Source: Burkholderiales bacterium
GTDB lineage: Bacteria; Pseudomonadota; Gammaproteobacteria; Burkholderiales; Burkholderiaceae_C
Assembly (NCBI GenBank): GCA_026400105.1
Contig: JAPLPQ010000078.1
Span: forward strand, 1 to 57,652
Length of the DNA stretch: 57,652 nucleotides
Direction: 5' to 3'
The position numbers were made by a program, and so were the translations under genes. Within the stretch, counting starts at the first letter, position 1. Each line of letters starts with the position of its first letter. Shown here one piece after another: positions 35,717 to 47,424 of the stretch. The notes below the pieces were generated by a model. It was not told the DNA's origin and searched no databases. It saw nothing but the letters and a program-made list of their open reading frames with translations.

Positions 35717-36277
35717 TCAGGGCTGGCTCGGCCGGAACGGCGCGCCGCCGAGCTTGAAGCCGGCCTGGATGGCGCGCTTGGCGAACCAGCCCTGGTGCAT
35801 CTCGAGCACGAAGCGCACCGGCTTGGCCGAGCAATGGTTGGCCTCGCTTTGCGGCTGCATGTCGACCAGGTTGACTATGGTGCCGTCATCGGCGACGAAG
35901 GCCGCCGTCAGCGGCAGCAAGGTGTTCTTCATCCAGAAGCATTGCACGGCGGGCTGCTCGAAGACGAACAGCATGCCCTCGCTGGCCGGCATCTGCTGGC
36001 GCCACATCAGGCCCACGCTGCGCTGCTGCGGCGTCAAGGCCAGCTGCGCGTCGATCAGGTGCATGCCGGCTTGCAGCCGGGTGCGCTGCAGGTTGGTCTG
36101 CGCGGCCGGTACGGAGGCCTGGGGGGCCTGGGCCTGGGCCGGCAGCCAGGCGCCAGCGCCCCAGGCCAGCGTCAGGCCGAGCAGGCAGCGGCGCGCCAAG
36201 CGCGCGCGCGCTGGCTGGGTGGGGCGGGTCCCGGCTGGCCGGGCAGGGGAGGGCTGGAGGTCGTTGCGCTGGCTCAT
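35717..36277 (-). CDS. Secreted DUF192-family protein
   Basis: A 186-residue protein. A long polar, proline- and arginine-rich N-terminus leads to a hydrophobic stretch (LLGLTLAWGAGAWLPAQAQA) that looks like a signal peptide. The DUF192 (PF02643) domain covers about residues 70-180: SVGLMWRQQMPASEGMLFVF, then CFWMKNTLLPLTAAFV and the FVLEMHQGWF end. Function is unknown, and the fold is a small beta barrel. It is convergent to sodB and diverges from icd. The true start may lie a few codons inside the long N-terminus. Confidence 0.85.
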   Translation of the reverse strand: MSQRNDLQPSPARPAGTRPTQPARARLARRCLLGLTLAWGAGAWLPAQAQAPQASVPAAQTNLQRTRLQAGMHLIDAQLALTPQQRSVGLMWRQQMPASEGMLFVFEQPAVQCFWMKNTLLPLTAAFVADDGTIVNLVDMQPQSEANHCSAKPVRFVLEMHQGWFAKRAIQAGFKLGGAPFRPSQP

Positions 36278-36512
36278 GGTGGGTCGATCTTACCGCCCTG
36301 CCGAGCGCTTGCCGGCGCGCCGCCGCCGCCTGGCCGGCCGGCAAAATCGGTCTCTGCCACTCTTATATAAGATGCAAGACATCCACAAGGTGGAATTTGT
36401 CGCTAGAATTTGAAATTGACTTCCCCTCGAAGCCCATGGCCTGGCCTGGCCTACCGGTCCGGCCTGCCTTCATCTGCTCTGAACCCTGAGCTCGCATCTG
36501 AAAGAGGACGAC

Positions 36513-38747
<2,235 letters not shown>

Positions 38748-38789
38748 TCCCGCCAGTCCGACGCTGACATCGAGTCGGCGTCTACAATG

Positions 38790-38822
38790 AAAAAACCGGC
38801 CTCGTGAGAGCGCCGGTTTTTT
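38790..38822 (+). terminator. Intrinsic terminator of icd
   Basis: AAAAAACCGGC and GCCGGTTTTTT are perfect complements with an 11-nt loop and a further T-run downstream. It lies in the 169-bp gap between icd and the histidine kinase gene. Confidence 0.88.
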
Positions 38823-38916
38823 CGTTTTTTCATGTTCGTGTGATATTTTGAGCCTGACCTCGCGCGCCGCTTGGCCGCCTGTGCCCCGATGATTTCGCCC
38901 GATCCGGGCCGCCCGC

Positions 38917-41508
38917 ATGAAACTGGTTCCCGACGAAAAGACCTTGCCCCGCCTGCACCTGATCGGCACGCTCGCCATCGTGCTGCTGCTGGTGCTGCTG
39001 CTGGCTGGCCTGTTTGTCTGGCAGGGTTGGCGCTCGCACCGCCAGGCGCTGCACAACATCGAGCACGCGGCCCAGCTGCAGATCCAGGCCCGACTGAAAG
39101 CCGAAATGGACAGCGTGCAGGGCGTGATCGATTTCACGCGCGAGCAGACCGAGGCGGCGCTGCGGCGCAGCCTGGTCGACCAGGTCGATGCGGCATTCGG
39201 CGTGGCCGAGGGCATCCATGCGCGCGAGTCCGCGCGCCGCTCCGAGCCCGAGGTCCGGCGCCTGATCCTGGAGGCCTTGCGCCCGGCGCGCTTCTTCGAG
39301 GGCCGCGGCTACTATTTCGTCAACGACATGCAGGGCCATATCCGCCTGCTGCCGAACTCGCCCGAGCGCGAGGGCCTTCTGAACCTGCACAACAGCGACG
39401 ACAAGGGTCAGCCGATCATGGCCCGCCTGATCGAGGCGGCGCGCCAGCCGCGCGGCCAGGGCTGGGCGCGCTACCGCTGGTATCCGCTCGGCGAGGCGCG
39501 CCAGATGAAGGACAAGCTGTCCTATGTGCGCCATTTCGCCCCCTATGACTGGCTGATCGGCACCGGCGACTACCTCGAATACTGGGAGGACTACCGGCGT
39601 CAGGAGGCGCTCGAGCGGCTGCGCTCGACCCGCTTCGGGCGCAACGGCTATGTCGTGGTTTCCAGCCTGAAGGGGCAGGCCCTGATCATGCCCGCGACGC
39701 CCGAGTTCGAGGGCCTGCTCTATTCGGACCTGCCCGAGCAGCAGGCCCAGGTGATCCAGCAGGTCACCGATCTGGCGCGCGCGGGCGGCGGTTTCCTGAG
39801 CTACGACTGGCCCGATGCTGCAGGCGACCAGCACCGGCGCAAGACCGCCCTGGTCAAGCTCTACGGGCCCTGGGGCTGGGTGCTGACGGCCACGATGTTC
39901 GACGATGAACTGATGGCGCCAGTGGCACGCGAACTCGAGCAGCAGCAGCTGCTGGGGCGCGAGCAGTTGCTGGGCCTGATCTATGTGCTGCTGGCGGTCA
40001 GCTTGCTGGCGGTCGCGGGCTCGCTGTGGTTTTCGCGCTGGTCCGGCCGGCTGTTTCGCGACTATCACCAGCGCAACCTGGAGCAGCAGCGGGCGCTGCG
40101 CGAGGGCGAACTGCGGCTGCGCACGATTCTCGACAGCGTCGACACCGCGATCTACATCAAGGGACTCGATTTCCGTTACCGCTATGCCAACCGCAAGGCC
40201 TGCGAGGATCTGGGGCGCCCCCTGTCCGACATCGTCGGGCGCGCCGATGCCGAGCTGATCGACCCGGCGCAGGCCCGGCAGGCGCGCCAGACCGACCGCC
40301 GCGTGCTCGGACAGGGCCAGCGCGTCGAGAGCGAATGGGTCAGCGACGCCGGCGATCACCCGCTGGCCCGGGCCACGGTCAAGCTGCCCTTGCGCGATGT
40401 CCACGGCTCGATCTATGGACTGTGCGGCGTCTCGACCGACATCAGCGAGCGCAAGCGGGTCGAGGCGGTGCTGGCGCAGGCGCGCGACGCCGCGCAGGCC
40501 GCCAACCGTGCCAAGTCCGATTTCCTGTCCAACGTCAGCCACGAGCTGCGCACCCCGCTCAACTCGATCCTGGGCATGCTGCATCTGGCGGCCCGGTCGC
40601 CGCTGTCGCCCCAGCAGCAGGACTATCTGCAACAGGTGCAGCGGGCCGGTCGCCAGCTGCAGGACATCATTGTCGACATGCTGGACTACGCCAGCCTGGA
40701 CAGCGGGCGCTTGCAACTGCAGTCCAGTGCCTTCGTGCTGAGCGAGCTGCTGGGCCAGCTGGCCTTGCGCCTGGCGGGCGAGGCGACGGCCAAGGGACTG
40801 GACTTTGCCTTCGGCATCGACGCCGGCTTGCCGGTCCAGTTGGTCGGCGATGCCCAGCGCCTGGGGCAGGCGCTGCAGCATTACCTGGCCAACGCGATCA
40901 AGTTCACCGAACGCGGCGCGGTGGCGCTGCAGGTCAGCCTGTGCCAGCGCGACCCCGAGGGCGTGCTGTTGCGCTTCGAGGTCAGCGACAGCGGCATCGG
41001 CCTGGACGAGTCGCAGCGCGCGCGGCTGTTCCGGCATTTCGAGCCGGGTGACGCTTCGGCCACCCGCCGCCATGGCGGCGCGGGCCTGGGCCTGGTGCTG
41101 GTCAAGCAGCTGGCCGCGTTGATGGGGGGCGAAGTCGGCTGCAACAGCCAGCCTGGCCGGGGCTCGACCTTCTGGTTGACGGCCCGGCTCGGCCTGGTCG
41201 ACAGCCAGGGCGGTGGCAGTCTGGCGGCGCCCTATCGCTGGCGGCAGGCCGCGTCAGCGGCTGATCAGGCGGGCAGGGCCGATCTGGCCGATGCGCCTGG
41301 CCTGCTGGCCACCGATGGCGCGCAATGGCTGCACCTGCGCGAGCGCCTGCTCGAGCTGTTGCGCCACGACGATGTCGACAGCCTGCTGCTGTTCGAGCAG
41401 CAGGAGCCCTTGCTGCGCGCCGTCCTGGGCGAACAGTTCCGGGCCCTGGCCCATGCCATGCGCCAGTACGATTTCCCCGCGGCGCTCGAGTTGCTGCAGC
41501 AGAGCTGA
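38917..41508 (+). CDS. Membrane sensor histidine kinase (Cache-PAS-HisKA-HATPase) with orphan tail
   Basis: An 863-residue inner-membrane kinase. TM1 is at about residues 14-35, then two Cache-like sensor modules ([20 protein letters not shown] and [14 protein letters not shown]), TM2 at about 352-374, a PAS domain at about 395-510 ([20 protein letters not shown]), a HisKA domain with phospho-acceptor H542 in [12 protein letters not shown], and an ATPase domain with N-box [13 protein letters not shown]1 DSGIGLDE and G2 [12 protein letters not shown]. The last 60 residues ([20 protein letters not shown] and following) resemble the segment that follows the receiver domain in hybrid kinases, but no receiver is present. 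No response regulator gene adjoins. Cache domains usually sense small ligands such as carboxylates. Confidence 0.87.
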   Translation: MKLVPDEKTLPRLHLIGTLAIVLLLVLLLAGLFVWQGWRSHRQALHNIEHAAQLQIQARLKAEMDSVQGVIDFTREQTEAALRRSLVDQVDAAFGVAEGIHARESARRSEPEVRRLILEALRPARFFEGRGYYFVNDMQGHIRLLPNSPEREGLLNLHNSDDKGQPIMARLIEAARQPRGQGWARYRWYPLGEARQMKDKLSYVRHFAPYDWLIGTGDYLEYWEDYRRQEALERLRSTRFGRNGYVVVSSLKGQALIMPATPEFEGLLYSDLPEQQAQVIQQVTDLARAGGGFLSYDWPDAAGDQHRRKTALVKLYGPWGWVLTATMFDDELMAPVARELEQQQLLGREQLLGLIYVLLAVSLLAVAGSLWFSRWSGRLFRDYHQRNLEQQRALREGELRLRTILDSVDTAIYIKGLDFRYRYANRKACEDLGRPLSDIVGRADAELIDPAQARQARQTDRRVLGQGQRVESEWVSDAGDHPLARATVKLPLRDVHGSIYGLCGVSTDISERKRVEAVLAQARDAAQAANRAKSDFLSNVSHELRTPLNSILGMLHLAARSPLSPQQQDYLQQVQRAGRQLQDIIVDMLDYASLDSGRLQLQSSAFVLSELLGQLALRLAGEATAKGLDFAFGIDAGLPVQLVGDAQRLGQALQHYLANAIKFTERGAVALQVSLCQRDPEGVLLRFEVSDSGIGLDESQRARLFRHFEPGDASATRRHGGAGLGLVLVKQLAALMGGEVGCNSQPGRGSTFWLTARLGLVDSQGGGSLAAPYRWRQAASAADQAGRADLADAPGLLATDGAQWLHLRERLLELLRHDDVDSLLLFEQQEPLLRAVLGEQFRALAHAMRQYDFPAALELLQQS

Positions 41509-41517
41509 ACTGGCCTC

Positions 41518-41523
41518 TAAAAT
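41518..41523 (+). promoter_or_regulatory. Candidate -10 element of surE
   Basis: TAAAAT ends 8 nt before the surE ATG at 41532, and no ribosome binding site is seen. It overlaps nothing, as the kinase gene stops at 41508. A leaderless start is possible. Confidence 0.4.
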
Positions 41524-41531
41524 GGTGAATG

Positions 41532-42401
41532 ATGAAAATCCTCATTTGCAACGACGACGGCTACCAGGCCCCCGGGATCATCGCCCTGCACCAGGCGCTC
41601 AGCGAGCTGGCCGAGGTCGAGGTGGTCGCGCCCGAGCAGAACAACAGCGCCAAGTCCAACGCCCTGACGCTGCACACGCCGCTCTATGTCCAGCGCGCCG
41701 AGAACGGTTTTCGCTACGTCAACGGCACGCCGGCTGACTGCGTCCACATCGCGTTGACCGGCTTGCTCGGTTACCGCCCCGATCTGGTGGTCTCGGGCAT
41801 CAACAACGGCGCCAACATGGGCGACGACACGATCTATTCGGGCACGGTGGGCGCCGCGATGGAGGGCTATCTGTTTGGGGTGCCGGCGATCGCCTTCTCG
41901 CAGGTCGAGCGCGGCTGGACCCATCTCGATGCCGCGGCCGAGCGTGCGCGCGAGCTCGTGCAGTCGCTCGAGTCCTCGATCATGGCGCTGAGCCAGCAGG
42001 CCCAGGCCGGTCGCGTCGGCGCGGCGGACCCGGCCAGCGAGTCCGGTCAGGCGGGTCCGGCAGGTCAGGCGCTCAGGCCCTGGCTGCTCAACGTCAACCT
42101 GCCCAATCTGGCGCGCGAGCAGATCAAGGGCTTCCAGGTGGCACGCCTGGGCCGGCGTCACGCCGCCGAGCCCGTGATCCAGCAGCTCAACCCGCGCGGC
42201 GAGACCATGTACTGGATCGGCGCCGCCGGTGCTGCCATGGACGACAGCGAGGGCACCGATTTCCACGCCACCCGCGCGGGCTATGCCTCGCTGACGCCGC
42301 TGCAGATCGACCTGACCGATCACGCGCGCCTGCCTGACTGGGTCCAGACCGCGGCCAGACTGTCGCGCCTGGAACAGTCGCAGCGCGCCGACACCGCATG
42401 A
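41532..42401 (+). CDS. surE: 5'/3'-nucleotidase SurE
   Basis: A 289-residue metal-dependent nucleotide phosphatase. The N-terminal [15 protein letters not shown] holds the metal-binding D8 and D9, and [20 protein letters not shown] contributes the asparagine and substrate loop. The start at 41532 aligns best with the family; ATG at 41529 is also possible. About 25 residues around 155-185 ([20 protein letters not shown] and following) form a Gly/Ala-rich insertion absent from shorter homologues (about 250 residues). Overlaps pcm as ATGA. The surE-pcm-nlpD order is standard in proteobacteria. Confidence 0.93.
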   Translation: MKILICNDDGYQAPGIIALHQALSELAEVEVVAPEQNNSAKSNALTLHTPLYVQRAENGFRYVNGTPADCVHIALTGLLGYRPDLVVSGINNGANMGDDTIYSGTVGAAMEGYLFGVPAIAFSQVERGWTHLDAAAERARELVQSLESSIMALSQQAQAGRVGAADPASESGQAGPAGQALRPWLLNVNLPNLAREQIKGFQVARLGRRHAAEPVIQQLNPRGETMYWIGAAGAAMDDSEGTDFHATRAGYASLTPLQIDLTDHARLPDWVQTAARLSRLEQSQRADTA

Positions 42402-43243
42402 GCCCACCGTCGCGCCAGCCCGCGGGCTTGCCGTTCGCGCCCGCACCGACCAAGCCCCGGCCTGGCTTTCCGGTCAGGCTGGCGGGGCTGGCTGCGCCGG
42501 CCTTGGCCGCCCAGTCGGCGCCTGGCTTGCCATACGGCAGGTCGGCCACTGCTGCGGCGCATGATTCCAGGCCGGTTGCGCCGGTGCCGTCCGGCCTGGG
42601 GCTGGACTCCAGCGCGGTGCGTCTGGCCATGGTCAGCCGGCTGGCCGCGCAAGGCCTGTCCGAGCCGGCCGTGCTGCAGGCGCTGGCAGCGGTCGAGCGT
42701 CACCGCTTCGTCGACTCGGCCCTGGTCAACCAGGCCTACGAGGACACCAGCCTGCCGATCGGCCTGGGCCAGACCATCTCCAAGCCCAGCGTGGTCGGGC
42801 GCATGCTCGAGCTGCTGATCCAGGGCCGCAGTCGACCGCTGGGCCGCGTGCTGGAAATCGGTACCGGCTGCGGTTACCAGTCCGCCTTGCTCGCGCGCCT
42901 GGCGCGCGAGGTCTACAGCCTGGAACGACTGCGCGCCCTGCACGAGAAGGCGCGCGACAAGCTGCGGCCGTTGCGGCTGCACAATGTGCATCTGATACTG
43001 GGCGACGGCATGCTGGGATATCCCAAGGGCGCGCCTTACGATGCCATCCTGTCGGCCGCCGGCGGTGACTCGATTCCGCAGGCCTGGCTCGACCAACTCG
43101 CGCCAGGTGGGCGCCTGGTTGCCCCTGCTGCGCTGGCCTCTGGCCGGCAGAGCCTGGTCGTGATCGACAAGACCGATCAGGGCTGTGTCCAGACGGTTCT
43201 GGAGGCGGTTCACTTTGTACCCCTAAAATCAGGGCTTGCCTGA
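42398..43243 (+). CDS. pcm: Protein-L-isoaspartate O-methyltransferase
   Basis: A 281-residue SAM-dependent methyltransferase that starts repair of isoaspartyl residues in aged proteins. The methyltransferase domain starts near residue 68 ([20 protein letters not shown]). [20 protein letters not shown] is SAM motif I and [20 protein letters not shown] is the typical substrate region. The first 65 residues are Pro/Ala/Gly-rich, probably disordered, and missing from the 208-residue E. coli enzyme; long N-termini are known in Burkholderiales. Its ATG overlaps the surE stop codon. Confidence 0.92.
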   Translation: MSPPSRQPAGLPFAPAPTKPRPGFPVRLAGLAAPALAAQSAPGLPYGRSATAAAHDSRPVAPVPSGLGLDSSAVRLAMVSRLAAQGLSEPAVLQALAAVERHRFVDSALVNQAYEDTSLPIGLGQTISKPSVVGRMLELLIQGRSRPLGRVLEIGTGCGYQSALLARLAREVYSLERLRALHEKARDKLRPLRLHNVHLILGDGMLGYPKGAPYDAILSAAGGDSIPQAWLDQLAPGGRLVAPAALASGRQSLVVIDKTDQGCVQTVLEAVHFVPLKSGLA

Positions 43244-43285
43244 CCGCAAGGTCGGGCGCGTCTCATTTTTAGCGGAGGTGTTCCA

Positions 43286-44167
43286 ATGGAACTAATGGTT
43301 CCGAATTCCGGCGTTTCGACGCTGCATCCAGGCCCGTTGGCCCGCTGGCCCTTGCAGCTCGCCATGGCAGCGGGCCTGTGCCTGCTGGCGGCCTGCAGCA
43401 CGACCAGCCTGGATGAGCCCGGACGTGCGCCCGTGACCGACCGCTCCTCCCGGACCGGATCTGCTGCCGCTGCCGTCACGCCGCAGCCGGGTCAGGAGAA
43501 CGCCGGCAAGCCGGGCTATTACTCCGTGCGCCCGGGCGACACCTTGACGCGCATCGGTCTCGAGCAGGGCCAGAGTCCGCGCGACCTGGCGCGCTGGAAT
43601 GCCCTCGACAATCCGCACCTGATCGAGGTCGGCCAGGTCTTGCGCGTCGTGCCGCCCGGCAAGGACCCGGTCGCGGTCAGTCCGGGCGTGACGGTCACGC
43701 CGGTGCCCACGCCCGCCGCCGAAGCGCGCGTCAAGCCGCGCAACTTGAACGACAAGGCCGCCGAGAGCGCCAAGCCCATCACCGGCCTGGTCGATGGCGA
43801 GGAGCTCGCGTTTGCCTGGCCCGTCGGCGGCGCCTTGCTCGAGCGCTTCGACGAGACCCGCAACAAGGGGGTCGACATCGCCGGCAAGGCCGGTGATCCG
43901 GTGCTGGCGGCGGCCGATGGTCGCGTGGTCTATGCCGGTGCCGGCCTGCGCGGCTACGGCAACCTCGTGATCCTCAAGCACAACAACACCTACCTGACGG
44001 CCTATGCCCACAACCAGGCGCTGATGGTCAAGGAAGACCAGACCGTGCGCCAAGGCCAGAAAATCGCCGAGATGGGCAGCAGCGACGCCGACCGCGTCAA
44101 GCTGCATTTCGAGGTGCGCCGCCAGGGCAAGCCGGTCGACCCGCTCAAATTCCTGCCTTCCCGCTAA
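43286..44167 (+). CDS. nlpD: Murein hydrolase activator lipoprotein NlpD
   Basis: A 293-residue lipoprotein. The lipobox LLAAC places the lipidated cysteine at about residue 37. A LysM domain ([20 protein letters not shown]) follows at about 78-122, then a C-terminal M23 (LytM) domain ([20 protein letters not shown]). The M23 domain is degenerate: NKGVDIAG in place of HKGIDI, and KLHFEVR in place of HLHFEVR, so the zinc site is incomplete, as in E. coli NlpD, and it should activate amidases such as AmiC in division rather than cut peptidoglycan. GGAGG 7 nt before the ATG supports the start. Only 14 nt separate it from rlmD. Confidence 0.92.
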   Translation: MELMVPNSGVSTLHPGPLARWPLQLAMAAGLCLLAACSTTSLDEPGRAPVTDRSSRTGSAAAAVTPQPGQENAGKPGYYSVRPGDTLTRIGLEQGQSPRDLARWNALDNPHLIEVGQVLRVVPPGKDPVAVSPGVTVTPVPTPAAEARVKPRNLNDKAAESAKPITGLVDGEELAFAWPVGGALLERFDETRNKGVDIAGKAGDPVLAAADGRVVYAGAGLRGYGNLVILKHNNTYLTAYAHNQALMVKEDQTVRQGQKIAEMGSSDADRVKLHFEVRRQGKPVDPLKFLPSR

Positions 44168-44181
44168 ATTCCCCTCTCCTG

Positions 44182-45654
44182 ATGGAACAAGACAATCAAA
44201 CGGCTGCCGATCCGGCAGTCCAATCTCTGCTGCCCGAGGGCTGGCTCGAGATCACCTCGATGGACCTCGACGCCCAGGGCGTTGCGCGCAAGCCGGACGG
44301 CAAGGTCGTCTTCATCGACGGCGCGCTGCCGACCGAGATCGTCAGCGCCCAGACCACGCGCAAGAAGAACCAGTGGGAACAGGCGACCCTGACCGAGATC
44401 CACCGCGAGTCCTCGCTGCGCGTGACGCCGCGCTGTCCGCATTTCGGCCTGCACGCCGGGGCTTGCGGCGGCTGCAAGATGCAGCATCTCGATCCGGCGG
44501 CCCAGGTCGCGGTCAAGCAGCGCGTGCTCGAGGACAACCTCTGGCATCTGGGCAAGGTCAAGGCCGAGAACCTGCTGCGCCCGATCGCCGGCCCGGCCTG
44601 GGGCTACCGCTACCGCGCCCGCCTGTCGGTGCGCTATGTGCACAAGAAGGGCGAGGTGCTGGTGGGCTTTCACGAGCGCAAGAGCCGCTATGTCGCCGAC
44701 ATGCGCGAATGCCATGTGTTGCCGCCCCATGTCAGCGCCTTGCTGCTGCCGCTGCGTCACCTGATCCACGGCATGGAAGCGCGCGAGACCTGTCCGCAGA
44801 TCGAGCTGGCCTGCGGCGACGAAGTCACCGCGCTGGTGCTGCGCCACCTGGAACCCTTGTCGGCCTCCGACCTGCTGCTGCTCAGGGAGTTCGCGCTGCG
44901 CCACAGCGTGGACGGCCAGGTGATCCAGTGGTGGCTGCAGCCCAAGGGCCCGGACACCGTCCATCTGCTCGACAGCGAGCCCGCACCGGTGCCGCTGGCC
45001 TACGCCCTGCCTGATTTCGGCATCGAGATGCCGTTCAAGCCGACCGACTTCACCCAGGTCAACCCGCATATCAACCGGGTGCTGGTCGCGCGCGCTTTGC
45101 GCCTGCTGGCCGTCGAGAAAGACGAGCGCGTCATCGACTGGTTCTGTGGCCTGGGCAACTTCACGCTGCCGCTGGCGACCCAGGCGCGCGAGGTGCTGGG
45201 CATCGAGGGCAGCGAGGCGCTGGTGGCGCGTTCGCGCCAGAACCTGGCGCGCAACCAGGCGCAGCGCGGCGGCCTGGCGCCGACTTCCTTCGTCGCGCGC
45301 AACCTGTTCGAGATGACGCCGGCCATGCTGGTGGCCGACGGCCAGGCCGACAAGTGGCTGGTCGACCCGCCGCGCGAGGGCGCTTTCGCGCTGTCCAAGG
45401 CGCTGGCCGACATCCACCAGGCGCGCATCGGCGCCGAAGGCGCCGAGCCGCTGCCGCCCGAGGCCCAGGAGGCCGCAGGCTGGGCCTTCCCGAAGCGCAT
45501 CGTCTACGTCAGCTGCAACCCCTCGACGCTGGCGCGCGACGCCGGCTTGCTGGTGCACCAGGCCGGCTACCGCTGCACGGCCGCGGGCGTGGTCAACATG
45601 TTCCCGCATACCGCCCATGTCGAGAGCATCGCGGTGTTCGAGCGCGCCGACTGA
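44182..45654 (+). CDS. rlmD: 23S rRNA (uracil-1939-C5)-methyltransferase
   Basis: A 490-residue RumA/RlmD-type enzyme. An N-terminal TRAM domain covers about residues 12-75. The iron-sulfur cysteine motif [16 protein letters not shown] follows, and the C-terminal SAM domain carries [23 protein letters not shown] and the catalytic cysteine in [12 protein letters not shown]. It methylates U1939 in 23S rRNA. A loop around residues 405-435 ([20 protein letters not shown] and following) is longer than in E. coli. In related genomes rpoS lies between nlpD and this gene; here it does not. A terminator follows. Confidence 0.94.
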   Translation: MEQDNQTAADPAVQSLLPEGWLEITSMDLDAQGVARKPDGKVVFIDGALPTEIVSAQTTRKKNQWEQATLTEIHRESSLRVTPRCPHFGLHAGACGGCKMQHLDPAAQVAVKQRVLEDNLWHLGKVKAENLLRPIAGPAWGYRYRARLSVRYVHKKGEVLVGFHERKSRYVADMRECHVLPPHVSALLLPLRHLIHGMEARETCPQIELACGDEVTALVLRHLEPLSASDLLLLREFALRHSVDGQVIQWWLQPKGPDTVHLLDSEPAPVPLAYALPDFGIEMPFKPTDFTQVNPHINRVLVARALRLLAVEKDERVIDWFCGLGNFTLPLATQAREVLGIEGSEALVARSRQNLARNQAQRGGLAPTSFVARNLFEMTPAMLVADGQADKWLVDPPREGAFALSKALADIHQARIGAEGAEPLPPEAQEAAGWAFPKRIVYVSCNPSTLARDAGLLVHQAGYRCTAAGVVNMFPHTAHVESIAVFERAD

Positions 45655-45733
45655 AGCCGTAGGCCGGGCACTGCCCCGGCCTGCTGTCCTGCTGCAAGCC
45701 GGCTATGCCGGCCAGCCTTCAGCGCTGAAACGT

Positions 45734-45765
45734 AAAAAAGCCTGGCAGCTATGCCAGGCTTTTTT
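45734..45765. terminator. Bidirectional intrinsic terminator (rlmD / Bax1-like gene)
   Basis: AAAAAAGCCTGGCA and TGCCAGGCTTTTTT are perfect complements with a 4-nt loop. It lies between the convergent rlmD and Bax1-like genes. Confidence 0.93.
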
Positions 45766-45825
45766 GCTCGGGACCGTCAGGCATTAGCCAGATGGCAGAC
45801 CAGACGGCAGATCCGGAACAGTCGC

Positions 45826-46518
45826 TCAGTCGCGTTCGCCGCCAAACAGGCCCAGCAGCGCGAGCAGGTTCTGGAAGATGTTGAACAGGTTCAGGTAGAT
45901 CGCCAGCGTGGCGGTGATGTAGTTGGTCTCGCCGCCGTCGACGATGCGCTTCAAGTCAACCAGCAAGAAGGCGCTGAAGATCGCGATCGCCATCGTGCTG
46001 AGCACGGCCATGAAGGCGCTGCTGCCGACGAAGATGTTGACGATGCCGCCGACCAGCAGCACCAGCACGCCGATGAACAGCCACTTGCCCAGGCCCTCGA
46101 GGTCGCGCTTGATCGTGCTCGCCAGGCTGGCCATGACCAGAAACACGCCCGCGGTGCCGCCGAAGGCGGTCATGATCAGCTCGCCGCCGTTGCGAAAGCC
46201 CAGCACATAGGCAATCATGCGCGACAGCATCAGGCCCATGAAGAAGGTGAAGCCCAGCAGCACGGCCACGCCGGCGCCGCTGTGCTTGGTCTTCTCGATC
46301 GCATACATGAAGCCGAAGGCACCGCCCAGGAACACGACCATGCCCAGGCCTCCGCTGAGCAGGGCGGTGATGCCGGTCGCGACACCGATCCAGGCGCCCA
46401 GCACCGTGGGCAGCAGGCTCAGTGCCAGCAGCCAGTAGGTGTTGCGCATGACCTGGTTGCGCTGCGCGCTCGAGACGGCACTGCCGAAGCGGCCGAAGCT
46501 ATTGGGGTATTGATTCAT
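45826..46518 (-). CDS. Bax inhibitor-1/YccA-family membrane protein
   Basis: A 230-residue integral membrane protein with seven predicted helices: TYWLLALSLLPTVLGAWIGV starts the first, and ETNYITATLAIYLNLFNIFQ precedes the last hydrophobic segment. The EKTKHSGAGVAVLLGFTFFM region and the acidic residues of the C-terminal pair match the BI-1/TMBIM family, in which E. coli YccA inhibits FtsH and others conduct calcium ions. The start at 46518 (MNQYPNSFGRFGSA) is the family form; a frame 5 codons longer is rejected. It diverges from ahpC. Confidence 0.9.
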   Translation of the reverse strand: MNQYPNSFGRFGSAVSSAQRNQVMRNTYWLLALSLLPTVLGAWIGVATGITALLSGGLGMVVFLGGAFGFMYAIEKTKHSGAGVAVLLGFTFFMGLMLSRMIAYVLGFRNGGELIMTAFGGTAGVFLVMASLASTIKRDLEGLGKWLFIGVLVLLVGGIVNIFVGSSAFMAVLSTMAIAIFSAFLLVDLKRIVDGGETNYITATLAIYLNLFNIFQNLLALLGLFGGERD

Positions 46519-46671
46519 GTGAAGCCTGTCCAAAAATGCGGGAGGGCCGAAAGCCCTGGTTCGGATCTATTCTAGGGCTGCTGCCGAGTTTATGCTTGGA
46601 GCCGGTCCGGAATCGTGACAGAACTGGCACTTGGCTATCGCCATCATTGCAACTATCAATCGTCGGGTGTC

Positions 46672-46686
46672 ATAGTTCCGGGCTAT
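46672..46686 (+). promoter_or_regulatory. OxyR-like half-site upstream of ahpC
   Basis: ATAGTTCCGGGCTAT has the ATAG-N7-CTAT form of one OxyR 15-mer, with the T at position 6 matching. The second 15-mer expected 7 nt upstream (46650-46664) is poor. A TATGAT hexamer (46684-46689) overlaps its end and could be the -10. The ahpC start lies 55 nt downstream. Confidence 0.4.
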
Positions 46687-46741
46687 GATTCATTCAGTCG
46701 TCAAGACAACGTTTCAACAACTGCAAGCGCAAGGAAATCCG

Positions 46742-47305
46742 ATGTCCCTCATCAACACCCAAGTCCAGCCGTTCAAGACCGAAGCCTTCCACAATGGCAA
46801 GTTTGTCGAAGTCACCGAGAAGAGCCTGCACGGCAAGTGGTCGGTCGTGATCTTCATGCCGGCAGCCTTCACCTTCAACTGCCCGACCGAAATCGAAGAC
46901 GCGGCTGACAACTACGCCGAGTTCCAGAAGGCTGGCGCCGAGGTCTACATCGTCACCACCGACACCCATTTCTCGCACAAGGTCTGGCACGAGACTTCGC
47001 CGGCGGTCGGCAAGGCCCAGTTCCCGCTGGTGGGCGACCCGACCCACACCCTGACCAACGCTTTCGGCGTGCACATCCCCGAAGCCGGTCTGGCCCTGCG
47101 CGGCACCTTCGTGATCAACCCCGAAGGCTTCATCAAGACCATGGAAGTCCATGACAACGCGATCGCCCGCGACGTCAAGGAAACCCTGCGCAAGCTCAAG
47201 GCCGCCCAGTTCGTCGCCAACAACCCGGGCCAGGTCTGCCCGGCCAAGTGGAACGAAGGCGCAGCGACCATCACCCCGTCGCTCGACCTGGTTGGCAAGA
47301 TCTAA
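46742..47305 (+). CDS. ahpC: Alkyl hydroperoxide reductase subunit C (peroxiredoxin)
   Basis: A 187-residue typical 2-Cys peroxiredoxin. The peroxidatic cysteine is C47 in [14 protein letters not shown], and the resolving cysteine is C166 in [22 protein letters not shown] and [15 protein letters not shown] are family motifs. It reduces alkyl and hydrogen peroxides, with AhpF re-reducing it. AAGGA 8 nt before the ATG at 46742 supports the start; a longer in-frame reading is rejected. One unusual detail is FMPAAFTF instead of the common FYPADFTF in front of the active cysteine. Confidence 0.95.
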   Translation: MSLINTQVQPFKTEAFHNGKFVEVTEKSLHGKWSVVIFMPAAFTFNCPTEIEDAADNYAEFQKAGAEVYIVTTDTHFSHKVWHETSPAVGKAQFPLVGDPTHTLTNAFGVHIPEAGLALRGTFVINPEGFIKTMEVHDNAIARDVKETLRKLKAAQFVANNPGQVCPAKWNEGAATITPSLDLVGKI

Positions 47306-47346
47306 GCCTTTGCGCTAAGACGGCCTGGCGCCTGCGGGCGCCCGCC

Positions 47347-47391
47347 AGCCGGACCGCGTCCGGGCGCTCGCGCCCGGCCGTCCGGCTTTTT
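47347..47391 (+). terminator. Intrinsic terminator between ahpC and ahpF
   Basis: AGCCGGAC (47347-47354) and GTCCGGCT (47380-47387) are perfect complements, with a GC-rich internal loop that itself can fold, then TTTTT. It would reduce ahpF transcription relative to ahpC. Confidence 0.75.
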
Positions 47392-47424
47392 CATTTCCGA
47401 ACCCCAGACACGAAAGGACCCACC

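Noticed and set aside
38748-38916. A small RNA gene after icd
   Set aside because: The strong hairpin with T-run is fully explained as the icd terminator, and no separate promoter is visible.
43286-44167. NlpD as an active peptidoglycan peptidase
   Set aside because: The M23 zinc-binding histidines are replaced (NKGVDIAG and KLHFEVR), so it should be an activator instead.
46650-46664. Second OxyR 15-mer upstream of ahpC
   Set aside because: CAACTATCAATCGTC at the right distance does not match the ATAG-N7-CTAT pattern, so only one half-site is claimed.
46685-46741. Longer N-terminus for AhpC
   Set aside because: The extra residues are not part of the family, lie over the OxyR-like site and lack a ribosome binding site, whereas AAGGA precedes the ATG at 46742.
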